This document shows positions 7,820 to 15,804 of a stretch of DNA of 64,000 nucleotides, piece by piece (the stretch's first letter is position 1; each line of letters begins with the position of its first letter). Under the pieces are notes generated by a model. It was not told where the DNA came from and ran no database searches. It saw only the letters and a program-made list of their open reading frames with translations. Source of the DNA: Nocardia testacea NBRC 100365. Its GTDB lineage: Bacteria; Actinomycetota; Actinomycetes; Mycobacteriales; Mycobacteriaceae. Position numbers and translations under genes: made by a program. The stretch covers positions 1-64,000 of the forward strand of contig NZ_BAGJ01000086.1 in the NCBI RefSeq assembly GCF_000308775.1, written 5' to 3'.

Positions 7820-8617
7820 TCACGGTTTGCGGCCCACGCCGCCGTACGCGGAGATCGGGGGCGCGTCTTCGGTACCGGGGGTGTCCGGACGCCACCGGTC
7901 GATCGGTACAACGCCCGGCTCCACCAGTGTCAATCCGTCGAATACGGCCCGGATCTCCGACTGCGGCCGCGGGGTATAGGGCACCCCGCCGGTATCGGTG
8001 TAGTTACGGCACAGCGTCACATACGCCGCGCTGTCGTCGGTGCCGTCCCACAGGACCAGGTAGCTACCGGACGAGGTGGCCTCCAGCACGGTGTGCACGA
8101 TCCGTCGCATCTCGTCGAAAGACTGCGCGTGGCCGAGTACGCCCATGAACATGACTGCCACCGGCCGGGTGAAATCGAGGACATGGCGCGCGTCGGAGAC
8201 GATGAGCTCGGGCCGGTGATAGTCGGAGTCCAGGTAGACGGTGACACCCGCATCGGTGGTATCGGCCAGCAGCGCGCGAGCGTGGGCGAGGACGAGCGGA
8301 TCGTTGTCGACGTAGACGATCTTCGATTCCGGCGCGACCTGCTGGGCCACCTCGTGCGTGTTCTGCATGGTCGGCAGGCCGGTGCCGATATCGAGGAATT
8401 GGCGAATTCCCTTCTCCGCGGCCAGGAATCGCACCGCGCGGATGAGGAACTGCCGGGACCGGACGGCCATGGTGGTGATCTCCGGGTCGACCGCTATTCC
8501 GGCGTCACCGGCGATGCGATCGACCTCGTAGTAGTCCGTGCCGCCCATCCAGTAGTTCCAGATACGGGCGGAGTGCGGGATATCGGTGCGAATTGCGGGG
8601 CGGTGCTCTTCGGACAT
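7820..8617 (-). CDS. SAM-dependent methyltransferase, Methyltransf_19 family
   Basis: 265-residue protein of the actinomycete family formerly called DUF574. The hallmark IWNYWMGGTDYYEVDR opens the domain, followed by the SAM-binding FLDIGTGLPT, VYVDNDPLVLAHARALL and a VMFMGVLGHA strand. The start at 8617 has AGGAG 7 nt upstream; 8638 is an alternative without a site. These proteins are abundant in Nocardia and Streptomyces, often beside XRE-DUF5753 and DUF397 genes, and their substrates are mostly unknown. It lies divergent from the DUF397 gene, with a palindromic promoter between them. If the minus-strand element there is its promoter, the leader is about 215 nt. Confidence 0.86.
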   Translation of the reverse strand: MSEEHRPAIRTDIPHSARIWNYWMGGTDYYEVDRIAGDAGIAVDPEITTMAVRSRQFLIRAVRFLAAEKGIRQFLDIGTGLPTMQNTHEVAQQVAPESKIVYVDNDPLVLAHARALLADTTDAGVTVYLDSDYHRPELIVSDARHVLDFTRPVAVMFMGVLGHAQSFDEMRRIVHTVLEATSSGSYLVLWDGTDDSAAYVTLCRNYTDTGGVPYTPRPQSEIRAVFDGLTLVEPGVVPIDRWRPDTPGTEDAPPISAYGGVGRKP

Positions 8618-8840
8618 GGCGGACTCCTGGGCGGTCATGGTCGGAACGCGCCGGTACCGGTTCCGGCGGTGGGCCCGACGGCTGGTGAAACCGATGTCCA
8701 CTGCGACAGTACAAGACTCACCGCCGCCGGACCCGCTGCTCGGCGCAGTGCGAGGCGTCTCCGCCGGCGCCGTCCGAGGGCAGGTCACGGGCATGTTCAC
8801 CGGCGCCGGGGGGCGGTGAACGCGGTGTGGCGAACTTCGT

Positions 8841-8912
8841 GCTATCGTCCTGATGTCGGTGCAGATGCAAGAACACCTGCGTTTGCATCTGTAAGGACCG
8901 ACGGTATGCGAC
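8841..8912. promoter_or_regulatory. Divergent palindromic promoter, copies C1 and C2
   Basis: CAGATGCAA (8862-8870) and TTGCATCTG (8883-8891) form a perfect inverted repeat with a 12-bp spacer. Each arm contains a TTGCAT -35 facing outwards: rightwards TTGCAT at 8883-8888 with TATGCG at 8905-8910 (16 bp), leftwards TTGCAT at 8865-8870 with GATAGC at 8841-8846 (18 bp). The arms resemble the single-copy elements at 7676-7697 and 10636-10657. It probably controls the methyltransferase leftwards and DUF397 rightwards. Confidence 0.68.
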
Positions 8913-8948
8913 AGTGGCGTCAGCGACCATGAGCAAGGAGTGGGTCCT

Positions 8949-9167
8949 ATGTCGGAAGTAACGAACCAGGTGATCGGAGCCTGGCGGAAGAGCACCTTCA
9001 GCAACCCGAGCGGGAACTGTGTCGAGTTCGCCGAGGCGGCCAACAATCTGGTGGCCATGCGTAACTCGCGCTTCCCCGACGGTGGGGTGATCTTCTACAC
9101 GCGCCCGGAGATCGAGGCTTTCCTGCAGGGCGCCAAAGCCGGAGAGTTCGACGATCTGGCGGGTTGA
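8949..9167 (+). CDS. DUF397 small acidic protein
   Basis: 72-residue DUF397 protein with the family signature WRKSTFSNPSGNCVEFA and a following strand-rich core (MRNSRFPDGGVIFYTRPEIEAFL). In Streptomyces, DUF397 proteins pair with an XRE regulator (as with WhiJ) and modulate it, possibly by direct contact. AAGGAG at 8935-8940 sits 8 nt before the ATG; a GTG nine bases earlier overlaps that site and is less likely. The XRE regulator follows 82 bp downstream on the same strand, so the two probably form one transcription unit under the palindromic promoter. Confidence 0.9.
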   Translation: MSEVTNQVIGAWRKSTFSNPSGNCVEFAEAANNLVAMRNSRFPDGGVIFYTRPEIEAFLQGAKAGEFDDLAG

Positions 9168-9249
9168 GAGGTAACATGGGCCGTCGGCGTGGTGTGCCCG
9201 ATTCGATGAGCGGCGCACCGTGGGTTAACCCGAAATCGGAGACGACTCC

Positions 9250-10137
9250 ATGATCGCAGAGCCCGAGAACCGCGGTGGCACGCAATCCGTCGAGGCGGAA
9301 CGTGGCCCCACGGTTCTACGCATCGCTCTGGGCGGCCAGCTACGAAAACTGCGCGAGAGCAAGAAGATCACCCGAGAAGCCGCGGGTGACGCGATCCGCG
9401 GTTCCCATGCGAAGATCAGCCGGCTCGAACTGGGCCGGACGAGTTTCAAAGAGCGGGATATCCGGGATCTGCTGACGCTGTACGGCGTCGACGACCCGGA
9501 AGAGCGGGAGAGCTTTCTCGAGCTCGCGCGTAAAGCGAACGAACCAGGGTGGTGGCACCGCTACGGCGATCTGCTGCCACCCTGGTTCAGTACATATCTC
9601 GGTCTGGAGCAGGCCGCCAGCAAGATTCGCACCTACGAATCGCATCTGGTGCCCGGTCTGTTGCAGACACCGGATTATGCCCGCGCGGTGGTGACCCTCG
9701 GTTACGAGGATTCCGATACCGATCGCCGGGTGGCATTCCGTCAGCGCCGACAGGAAATACTGCATCGTGCCGACCCGCCGGTCATCTGGGCGGTGCTCGA
9801 CGAAGCGGCACTGCACCGTCCGGTCGGGGGCCGGGAAGTGCACCGGGCGCAGATGGAACACCTGCTGGATCTGACCCGGCTGCCGAATGTGACGATCCAG
9901 GTGGTCCCGTTCTCCACGGGCGAACATGCCGCTGCGGGAAGCTCTTTCACGATTCTTCGCTTCGCCGAGACCGAACTGCCCGATATTGTCTACCTCGAAC
10001 AGCTGACCAGCGCGCTGTATCTGGATCGGCGTGAGGATCTGGCGTTGTACCTGTCGGTGATGGATCGGTTGAGTGTGCAGGCGGCCCCGCCGGAGGAGTC
10101 ACGCAGGATCATCGCGGACTATACGAAAGGCCTGTGA
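9250..10137 (+). CDS. XRE-family regulator with DUF5753
   Basis: 295-residue one-component regulator. Residues about 27-80 are a helix-turn-helix of the XRE/Cro type (GGQLRKLRESKKITREAAGD then HAKISRLELGR); residues about 109-290 are the DUF5753 domain (WWHRYGDLLPPWFSTYLGLE, VPGLLQTPDYARAV, ITLRF-like strand near 235). This architecture is typical of the WhiJ/AbaA-like regulators of mycelial actinomycetes, paired with DUF397 partners. GGAG lies 8 nt before the ATG. It is the most likely protein to bind the TTGCAT elements nearby (inference). A closely similar paralog is encoded at 12551-13528. Confidence 0.9.
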   Translation: MIAEPENRGGTQSVEAERGPTVLRIALGGQLRKLRESKKITREAAGDAIRGSHAKISRLELGRTSFKERDIRDLLTLYGVDDPEERESFLELARKANEPGWWHRYGDLLPPWFSTYLGLEQAASKIRTYESHLVPGLLQTPDYARAVVTLGYEDSDTDRRVAFRQRRQEILHRADPPVIWAVLDEAALHRPVGGREVHRAQMEHLLDLTRLPNVTIQVVPFSTGEHAAAGSSFTILRFAETELPDIVYLEQLTSALYLDRREDLALYLSVMDRLSVQAAPPEESRRIIADYTKGL

Positions 10138-10160
10138 GGCCGGTCGAGTGACGAAAGTCG

Positions 10161-10204
10161 CCGCCCCGCTCGGCGTCTCGATTCCGGGACGACCAGCGGG
10201 GCGG
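10161..10204. terminator. Bidirectional hairpin between convergent genes
   Basis: Perfect 10-bp arms CCGCCCCGCT (10161-10170) and AGCGGGGCGG (10195-10204), with a 24-nt loop that can pair further. It lies exactly between the XRE stop and the stop of the convergent small gene. There is no T-run on either side, so termination efficiency is uncertain. Confidence 0.5.
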
Positions 10205-10211
10205 AGTTGTG

Positions 10212-10577
10212 TCAGGCCCGGATGAAGGTGGAAGCGACGCGCCAGAAGGTGTCCGGCCGCAACGATCGGAAATCCCAGTCGTCCGCCAATGCGTGAGCCG
10301 TGGTGACGATCTGGTCGATGTCGAAATCGTCGCGGGTCGCCGCACCGGTGGATTCGATTGCGTCGATAACGAATTCCACGGCCGATTCGCGTGTCGAATC
10401 GCCGAGCGGGTGGCCGCTGTGGAGGCCGAATGTTGTCATATCAATACCGTTCGCCGGCTTGCCGATCGGGGCGGGATCGATTCTTGCTGGAGTAGTTGCG
10501 AATCGGGTCGGATTCGCCGGACTCTCCCGCAGGTGCGGCAGTAAGCCACTGGCGAATGGTGTCGTCGGCTCACTCAC
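10212..10577 (-). CDS. Orphan small protein of the XRE cassette
   Basis: 121-residue hypothetical protein. The N-terminal 50 residues are polar and Pro-rich; the C-terminal 65 (FVIDAIESTGAATRDDFDID then ALADDWDFRSLRPDTFWRVA) look like a compact helical domain. I do not recognise it. The GTG at 10577 is preceded by AGGGGAGG, a strong site; the longer frame to 10691 would run through the promoter. The promoter at 10619-10657 is almost identical to that of the small gene ending at 7313, suggesting co-regulation, with a leader of about 35 nt. Confidence 0.62.
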   Translation of the reverse strand: MSEPTTPFASGLLPHLRESPANPTRFATTPARIDPAPIGKPANGIDMTTFGLHSGHPLGDSTRESAVEFVIDAIESTGAATRDDFDIDQIVTTAHALADDWDFRSLRPDTFWRVASTFIRA

Positions 10578-10618
10578 GCGGCCTCCCCTTGTTTTCCCCT
10601 GTATAGCGGTGTGGGACG

Positions 10619-10657
10619 AGTCTAGGTCCCGGGTGCTTTCAAATGCAAGTACATCTG
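10619..10657 (-). promoter_or_regulatory. Shared TTGCAT promoter element, copy B
   Basis: Minus-strand TTGCAT (10643-10648) and TAGACT (10619-10624), 18 bp apart, the same two hexamers and spacing as at 7659-7688. The flanking TGCAGATGTACTTGCATTTG is shared base for base with copy A; the spacers between the hexamers are different, so this is not simply a recent duplication of the whole region. Confidence 0.7.
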
Positions 10658-10699
10658 CACGATCGATTCTTTGTCCCTGAAGGTTTTTCAATGCCGGAA

Positions 10700-11359
10700 T
10701 CAGCGCGCCAGCGCGGCGACCGCGGCCTCTATCGGTGTGCTGCCGGTGACCAGATCCAGGGTGCGGCCGGCGGTGTGGTCCGCTTCGAGCAGTGCGGCGA
10801 GCACCGCGGCCACATCCGCGCGGGGGATATCCCCCCGGTCGAGCCGCGGTGGCGCCAGCGTGACCGACCCGGTGCCGGGTGTGTCGAGCAACCGGCCGGG
10901 TCGCAGGATGGTCCAGTCCAGGTCACGGCCTCGCAGATCGTCTTCGGCCTGGCTCTTGGCGGCGATATAGGCCGCCCACACCTCGTCGGTGCCGGCGGCC
11001 GGGGCCAGACCCGCGCCCATTGCCGAGATCTGCAGGAAGCGCCGGGTCCCCACTCGTTCGGCGGCCTCGGCCAGCAGGACCGAGCCGTCCCGATCGACGG
11101 TGTACTTGCGGGCCACCCCGCTGCCCGGCCCGGCGCCGGCCGCGAAGACCACCGCGTCCGCCCCCTGGACGGTCGCGGCCAGGTCGGTCACCACCGCCTG
11201 TTCGAGATCAAGGACCACGGATTCGGCGCCGGTCGCGTACACCTCGGGCGCGTGAGCGGCATTGCGGATCAAGGAGATGACGCTGTGGCCACGGCCGGTG
11301 AGGAGTTCGGCGAGCAGCAGGGCGATCTTGCCGTGGCCACCGGCTATGACGATGCGCAT
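10700..11359 (-). CDS. NAD(P)-binding atypical SDR (NmrA/YwnB-like)
   Basis: 219-residue atypical short-chain dehydrogenase-like protein. The nucleotide-binding motif GGHGKIA follows directly after MRIVIA; later landmarks are VVFAAGAGPGSG, ISAMGAG, the YIAAKSQAEDDLRGRDLDWTI segment with Tyr and Lys spaced as in SDRs, and RPGRL. Proteins of this kind act as NAD(P)H-dependent reductases or redox-sensing binding proteins. AAGGA lies about 7 nt before the ATG; the frame is open upstream but unlike the family. It follows the lipoprotein gene at 11374 on the same strand with a 14-bp gap, so both may be one transcript. Confidence 0.82.
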   Translation of the reverse strand: MRIVIAGGHGKIALLLAELLTGRGHSVISLIRNAAHAPEVYATGAESVVLDLEQAVVTDLAATVQGADAVVFAAGAGPGSGVARKYTVDRDGSVLLAEAAERVGTRRFLQISAMGAGLAPAAGTDEVWAAYIAAKSQAEDDLRGRDLDWTILRPGRLLDTPGTGSVTLAPPRLDRGDIPRADVAAVLAALLEADHTAGRTLDLVTGSTPIEAAVAALAR

Positions 11360-11373
11360 ACGAGGTCCTTTCG

Positions 11374-11877
11374 TCAGCGTTCGGGTCCGCCGGGATTGCA
11401 GGCGGCGTCGACGGTCGCGTCGTAGCCCACCGGCGGCCGCCAGGGTTCGAGATTCCAGGTGGGTTTGTCCGGTGCGATGAGGCGTGCCCACTCCCAGTGG
11501 CAGCGGAACTGGTCCCACATGCCGGGTGTGTCGGCGCCCGGATCGGCGCTGAGGATCTCCTGCCAGGCGCGCAGATCGGATGTGGGAAAAGTGGTGTCGC
11601 GGCCCGCCCGGGTCGGGTGCACCCTCAAACGTGGACCGTCGGCGTTCTCGGTCCATTCCAGGTGGTCGATGAGAGGTTGCCCGGCATACGGATCCACCGT
11701 GGGGGTGGGGCGGGAGGTGCGGGTCGTGGCGCCCGGCGGAGCCGTGATCGTCGTCGTGGTGGCCGCGGGGGCACTGCCGGATCCGATATCGGAGTTCGAA
11801 CTCGCGCATCCGGTGGTGACCAGCGCCGAGAGGATCGCCAATACGCCGGCCGCGCGGACCGCGGATTCGATCGGCAT
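11374..11877 (-). CDS. DUF2599-domain lipoprotein
   Basis: 167-residue secreted lipoprotein. A short signal peptide ends in the lipobox LVTTGCAS, so Cys24 should be acylated. A Thr/Pro/Ser-rich linker (residues 35-62) is followed by the DUF2599 domain (HLEWTENADGPRLRVHPT, then MWDQFRCHWEWARLIAP and a final Cys). The domain has two cysteines, probably disulfide bonded. Function is unknown; the family is common in mycobacteria and nocardiae. CAGGAG precedes the ATG by 7 nt. Confidence 0.85.
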   Translation of the reverse strand: MPIESAVRAAGVLAILSALVTTGCASSNSDIGSGSAPAATTTTITAPPGATTRTSRPTPTVDPYAGQPLIDHLEWTENADGPRLRVHPTRAGRDTTFPTSDLRAWQEILSADPGADTPGMWDQFRCHWEWARLIAPDKPTWNLEPWRPPVGYDATVDAACNPGGPER

Positions 11878-11996
11878 ACTCGCTCCTGCGCCTCGGAGCC
11901 GGCCCGCTCGTCGCGCCGGCTGCCTCCGAGCCTAGAGGGTCGTGCCGCTACGGTGCGGATCTGCCGGTGAGTGTGGCGCGCGCCGCGCCCGGCCGG

Positions 11997-12242
11997 TCAG
12001 TGCCACAGACTGTGGCAGGGTAGTCGGCGCAGACCGGGCCTGACCTGGTTGTCCACCGTCACAGTGAGTCCCGCGTGCGCTGCGGCGGAGGTGAATTCCC
12101 AGGCTTCGGCGGCGGTCGCCGCGTATTCCAGGACGAGGGCGCTGCCCGCGGCGCTGTCGTCGAAGTAGACCGTGACCCGGCGGGTGAGCTGGTCGCGGGC
12201 GATGTCGTCGCGTTCGGCCGTGGCCGGTGTCGTGGCGTCCAA
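11997..12242 (-). CDS. Small hypothetical protein beside second XRE gene
   Basis: 81-residue protein with a beta-strand-rich core (TRRVTVYFDDSAAGSALVLEY, then EFTSAAAHAGLTVTVDNQV) ending in RLPCHSLWH. I do not recognise a family. A TTG start at 12242 is proposed because AAGGAG lies 9 nt upstream; the frame continues to 12317 but with Arg/Cys-rich sequence that looks non-coding. It is divergent from the second XRE-DUF5753 regulator, the same arrangement as other orphans that accompany such regulators. Confidence 0.5.
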   Translation of the reverse strand: MDATTPATAERDDIARDQLTRRVTVYFDDSAAGSALVLEYAATAAEAWEFTSAAAHAGLTVTVDNQVRPGLRRLPCHSLWH

Positions 12243-12550
12243 GATCCGCGTCTCCTTCCGGGCGTCTCGTCGGCGCCGTTGTGTGCAACAGTAAGTTCGC
12301 ACCATTGCTGAGAACATGTTCCGGTTGCGGGTCTGGGGAATTCACAGCCGGCCGCATCCAGAGCTCGGTGCGGTTCACCACCGGTTGGCGCCTGCGGGTC
12401 GTGCCTTCCTCGGCAGGGGCGCCGGGTATGAATCGCATCGCAGCGTCCGCATCAGCGAGTCCGATCGCGGGTCCGGCCTCCGGCGAATGTCGTTCATGCC
12501 ACGACTGTTTCGTTTGGTCTCCGGCACCGCTCCCATGCGAAACTCGAATA

Positions 12551-13528
12551 ATGGGTGCTTCTGGAATGCGATCGGCGTTGGAGGCGGAGACCTCGGCCGG
12601 CCCGGCGGCGACGGCGCGAGTCGCGACCGACGGTGGGCCGACAGTGCTGCGGATGGTGCTCGGTGGCCGGTTACGGCGGCTGCGCGAGGCCAGCGGGTTG
12701 TCCCGGGAACAGGCCGGGGACCATATCCGTGGTTCGGATTCGAAGATCAGCCGGCTCGAGCTCGGGCGCACCAGTATCCGTGAACGCGATCTGGTGGACC
12801 TGCTCGAGCTGTACGGGGTCACCGATAGCGAGGAGCTCGACGCGTTCCAGGAACTCGCCCGCCAGGCCAATACCTCCGGGTGGTGGCACCGGGACAACGA
12901 TTGGCTGCCGAAGTGGTTCGATATGTACCTGGGTCTCGAGCAGGCCGCCCAGGTGATCCGCTGTTACGAACCGCGTACTGTGCCGGAGCTACTACAGACC
13001 GCGGACTACGCGCGCGCCCTGCTGACACTCGCACATCCGGGGGAGCCGGAGGACGCGATCGAACGCCGGGTAGCGCTGCGGATGCGCCGCCAGCACATTC
13101 TCGACCGGCCGCATCCACCGCACCTGTGGCTGATCGTGGAGGAGGCCGCCCTGACCCGCCGCATCGGTGGTTCGAGGATATGGGGCGCGCAGATGGACCG
13201 GCTGCTGGCCGCAGCTCGGCAGCCGCACATCACGGTGCAGATCCTGGCCGACCATGTGGGCGGCCCGGCACTGGCCGACGGCGCGTTCACCTATCTGCGG
13301 TTCGCCGAGGCGGATCTCCCCGATATCGTCTATCTGCAGCAGCTCACGGGCGCTCTCTATCTCGACAAGCAGGCGGACCTGGACGCCTACCGCGCGGTCG
13401 CCAATCAACTGTCGGTGCACGCGGCACCGCCGGAGTACACCCCGGGCCTGCTGACGGCTCTGCGCCGGCGCCAGCCCCGGATCATGGATCAGCCGGCCCG
13501 CCGGGAACCGGGCGGCACGGGTCGCTGA
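12551..13528 (+). CDS. XRE-family regulator with DUF5753 (second copy)
   Basis: 325-residue paralog of the regulator at 9250. The HTH is at about 37-90 (LGGRLRRLREASGLSREQAGD, DSKISRLELGRTSIRERD) and DUF5753 at about 118-300 (WWHRDNDWLPKWFDMYLGLE, VPELLQTADYARALLTL). It has an N-terminal extension of about 10 residues and a basic C-terminal tail relative to its paralog. The frame is open 108 codons upstream, but conservation starts here; no ribosome site is visible and the ATG could be leaderless. No DUF397 gene lies beside it, unlike the first copy. I did not find the TTGCAT element in its upstream region. Confidence 0.87.
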   Translation: MGASGMRSALEAETSAGPAATARVATDGGPTVLRMVLGGRLRRLREASGLSREQAGDHIRGSDSKISRLELGRTSIRERDLVDLLELYGVTDSEELDAFQELARQANTSGWWHRDNDWLPKWFDMYLGLEQAAQVIRCYEPRTVPELLQTADYARALLTLAHPGEPEDAIERRVALRMRRQHILDRPHPPHLWLIVEEAALTRRIGGSRIWGAQMDRLLAAARQPHITVQILADHVGGPALADGAFTYLRFAEADLPDIVYLQQLTGALYLDKQADLDAYRAVANQLSVHAAPPEYTPGLLTALRRRQPRIMDQPARREPGGTGR

Positions 13529-13585
13529 CCGCCCGCGACACTCGCCGGTGTCGCACCGAATTGCCCGATTCTTGCTCTGCCAGGG

Positions 13586-13599
13586 GGTAACTCGTTACC
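13586..13599. promoter_or_regulatory. Inverted repeat upstream of PucR-like gene
   Basis: GGTAAC-TC-GTTACC is a perfect 6-bp inverted repeat about 105 bp upstream of the PucR-like ATG, in an otherwise empty 176-bp gap. It could be a repressor site; no protein can be assigned. Confidence 0.35.
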
Positions 13600-13704
13600 G
13601 TCTTGTGATCGAACCCAATCCGCGGGCCGGTCGCTGATGAACTCTCCGGAGTAGCGGTAGATCGTATCGATCGGCCGCGGGGGAGAGGTTACTGTCCGGT
13701 AGTT

Positions 13705-14730
13705 ATGGTGGGCAGTAGAGCCGATTCCGGGAGCGCGGACCTGGAAACCGAACTCGTGGCGCATCTGCGGCGCCCCGACCGATTCGACGCAACCACGGAT
13801 GTGGTCACGACGGTGCGGCGGTGTCTTGCCGATATCGCCGAAGCCCTCGCGCCCGAGCCCGGTGCTCCCGCCGCCGCGCCGCCGGCGGTCGTGACCGCGG
13901 CCGTGCGCTGGGCGCGGGAGGGGGTGGCCCTGGAAACCGTGCTCACCGCCTGCCATGAATGTGCCCGGGACGCACTGGAATTCCTCGCCGAGCGAATCGC
14001 CGCCGCGGCATTGCGGGCCGAGGCCATGGTCGACGGTGCCCGGCTACTGGTCCGGGTGGTGGAGGTGGTGACCACCGCCGCCGCGGCGGCGTACCTGGAC
14101 GAGCACCGAATCGTCGCGCGGGAACACCAGACCTCGGCGCAGACCATGGTGGCCGCCTTGCTGAGCGGGCACGGAGTCGCCGCGCTGGCCAAGCGGTCCG
14201 GCTTCCGGGTGGCGCCGGCCTACCAGGTGGTGGCGCTGGCGCTTCCGCCGCACGCCGAGGAGCGCGCGGGCGGCCCGGAGGCGGTCTCGGCGGCACGCCG
14301 GAAGCTGCGCCGGGTGCAGGCCGCCCTGGGCACTCCGCTGGGCTCGCGTGCGCTGTCGCTGCTGCGGGCCGACGGCGGCACGGTACTGATTCCGCTGGAG
14401 ATGGACCGATCCGGTGCGGGTGGTCGCACCACGGCGGGTCTGATGAGCGCGGAGGTGCTGGAGTTGGTGGCCGAGGCCGCGGAGGTGCGGCCCACGGCGA
14501 CGGTCGCCGCGGGTGTCACCGCGCAGGTACCGGAGCTGGCGGGGCGCGCCCACGACGTCCTGGACCGGCTCCGGGCCGGCGGGCAGCCCCCGGGCCTGTA
14601 CCGGATCGCCGACGAGGCGATCGCCGAACACGACGGCCCGGTCGCGGATGCGATACGGGTGCACCGCCTGGTGCGCCCCCTCGCCGCGCCGGGCCCGCGG
14701 TCCCGGCCGGACACCCCGGGAGCGGCGTGA
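13705..14730 (+). CDS. PucR/CdaR-like protein lacking the C-terminal HTH
   Basis: 341-residue protein. Residues about 15-155 resemble the RsbRD-type N-terminal helical domain of Nocardia PucR regulators (VRWAREGVALETVLTACHEC, EHQTSAQTMVAALLSG); residues 160-320 resemble the GGDEF-like CdaR middle domain (AYQVVALALPPH, SLLRADGGTVLIPLE, VAAGVTAQV). The family normally ends with a PucR-type HTH of about 60 residues. Here the protein stops after VHRLVRPLAAPGPRS, and no HTH is found in the 42 bp before the next gene. It is either a natural HTH-less partner or a truncated regulator. The ATG may be leaderless, with TACTGT about 10 nt upstream. Confidence 0.75.
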   Translation: MVGSRADSGSADLETELVAHLRRPDRFDATTDVVTTVRRCLADIAEALAPEPGAPAAAPPAVVTAAVRWAREGVALETVLTACHECARDALEFLAERIAAAALRAEAMVDGARLLVRVVEVVTTAAAAAYLDEHRIVAREHQTSAQTMVAALLSGHGVAALAKRSGFRVAPAYQVVALALPPHAEERAGGPEAVSAARRKLRRVQAALGTPLGSRALSLLRADGGTVLIPLEMDRSGAGGRTTAGLMSAEVLELVAEAAEVRPTATVAAGVTAQVPELAGRAHDVLDRLRAGGQPPGLYRIADEAIAEHDGPVADAIRVHRLVRPLAAPGPRSRPDTPGAA

Positions 14731-14772
14731 TGGATGAACCGGGTGGGCGCGAGCTCTTCTGCGAGGTGTGAG

Positions 14773-15804
14773 ATGAAGGCACGGTTTTCGGTCGTATCCG
14801 CCTTGGCCGTCCTGGGCGTGATCGCCACTGCGATGGCGCCTGCCGCGGCAGGTGATCCGCCGCCTCCCGCACCGGCCGCCCCGGTCACGAGCACGCCGGA
14901 GTCCGGCGGCCGGTTGTTGCGCGTGCAGGTGCTCGGCGATCGGCGGATCCGGTTGCATATCCGGTCGGCCGCCATGGGCCGCGAGATCGCGATCGACACC
15001 CTGATCGGTTCGGGCCCGGCGCCTCGGCCCACGCTGTATCTGCTCGACGGCGTGGACGGCGGCCCGACCTCGGGCTGGCTGACCAAGGGCGGCGCGGCCG
15101 AGTTCTTCGCCGACAAACCGGTCGACGTGGTGCTGACCACCGGTGGAACGGCCAGCATGTACGCCGACTGGATCCGGGTGGACGCCGCGCTGGGCCTGAA
15201 CCGCTGGGAAACCTTTCTCACCGAAGAACTGCCACCGATCGTCGAAAAGTACCTGGGTTCCAATGGAACCCGGGCGATCGCCGGAGTGTCCATGGGTGCG
15301 CAGGCAGCGATGATGCTGACCCAGCGGCATCAGGGTTTCTACCGGGGCGTTGCCGGGATGAGCGGGTGCTACTCCACCTCCGACCAGCTCGGCCGCGCGG
15401 TGACGACCATGACGGTGGCCTCGCGTGGCGGCAATCCGGAGAATCTGTTCGGGCCGCCCGCGTCGCCGGAGTGGCTCGCCCACGACAGTCTGCTGGGTGC
15501 GGACAAACTGCGCGGCACCCGCATCTATGTGTCGGTGGCCAACGGTTCCCCCAGTGATGCCGCGCTGATGTCGATCGGGGACAGCCCGGAAATACTAGCG
15601 GTGCTGCTCGGTGGTGGTTCGCTGCTGGAATCCGGCGCCAACCTGTGTACGCGACGATTCGCCGGTCGCCTCGCCGAACTCGATATTCCCGCCGTGGTGG
15701 ATTATCTGCCCACGGGAATGCACTCCTGGCCGGATTTCGAAGTGCAATTGCATCGCAGCTGGCCCACCCTCGGCGCGGCGCTGGAAATACCGCAGAATTC
15801 GTGA
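14773..15804 (+). CDS. Antigen-85-like mycolyltransferase/esterase
   Basis: 343-residue secreted alpha/beta hydrolase of the antigen 85/corynomycolyltransferase family. A signal peptide covers about 1-26, followed by a Pro-rich stretch. The family landmarks are present: YLLDGVDGGPTSGWL, TTGGTASMYADW and the nucleophile elbow GVSMGAQ with Ser173, with a late HSWPDF giving the catalytic His. Known members transfer mycolic acids to trehalose or arabinogalactan outside the cytoplasm, which places the host among mycolic-acid bacteria. GAGG lies about 8 nt before the ATG; an earlier in-frame ATG at 14734 has no site. Paralogs in this family differ in activity, so mycolyl transfer is likely but not certain. 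Confidence 0.87.
   Translation: MKARFSVVSALAVLGVIATAMAPAAAGDPPPPAPAAPVTSTPESGGRLLRVQVLGDRRIRLHIRSAAMGREIAIDTLIGSGPAPRPTLYLLDGVDGGPTSGWLTKGGAAEFFADKPVDVVLTTGGTASMYADWIRVDAALGLNRWETFLTEELPPIVEKYLGSNGTRAIAGVSMGAQAAMMLTQRHQGFYRGVAGMSGCYSTSDQLGRAVTTMTVASRGGNPENLFGPPASPEWLAHDSLLGADKLRGTRIYVSVANGSPSDAALMSIGDSPEILAVLLGGGSLLESGANLCTRRFAGRLAELDIPAVVDYLPTGMHSWPDFEVQLHRSWPTLGAALEIPQNS

Noticed and set aside
7493-8932. 479-codon plus-strand frame
   Set aside because: Antisense to the methyltransferase and small gene; Arg/Gly-rich with no family likeness.
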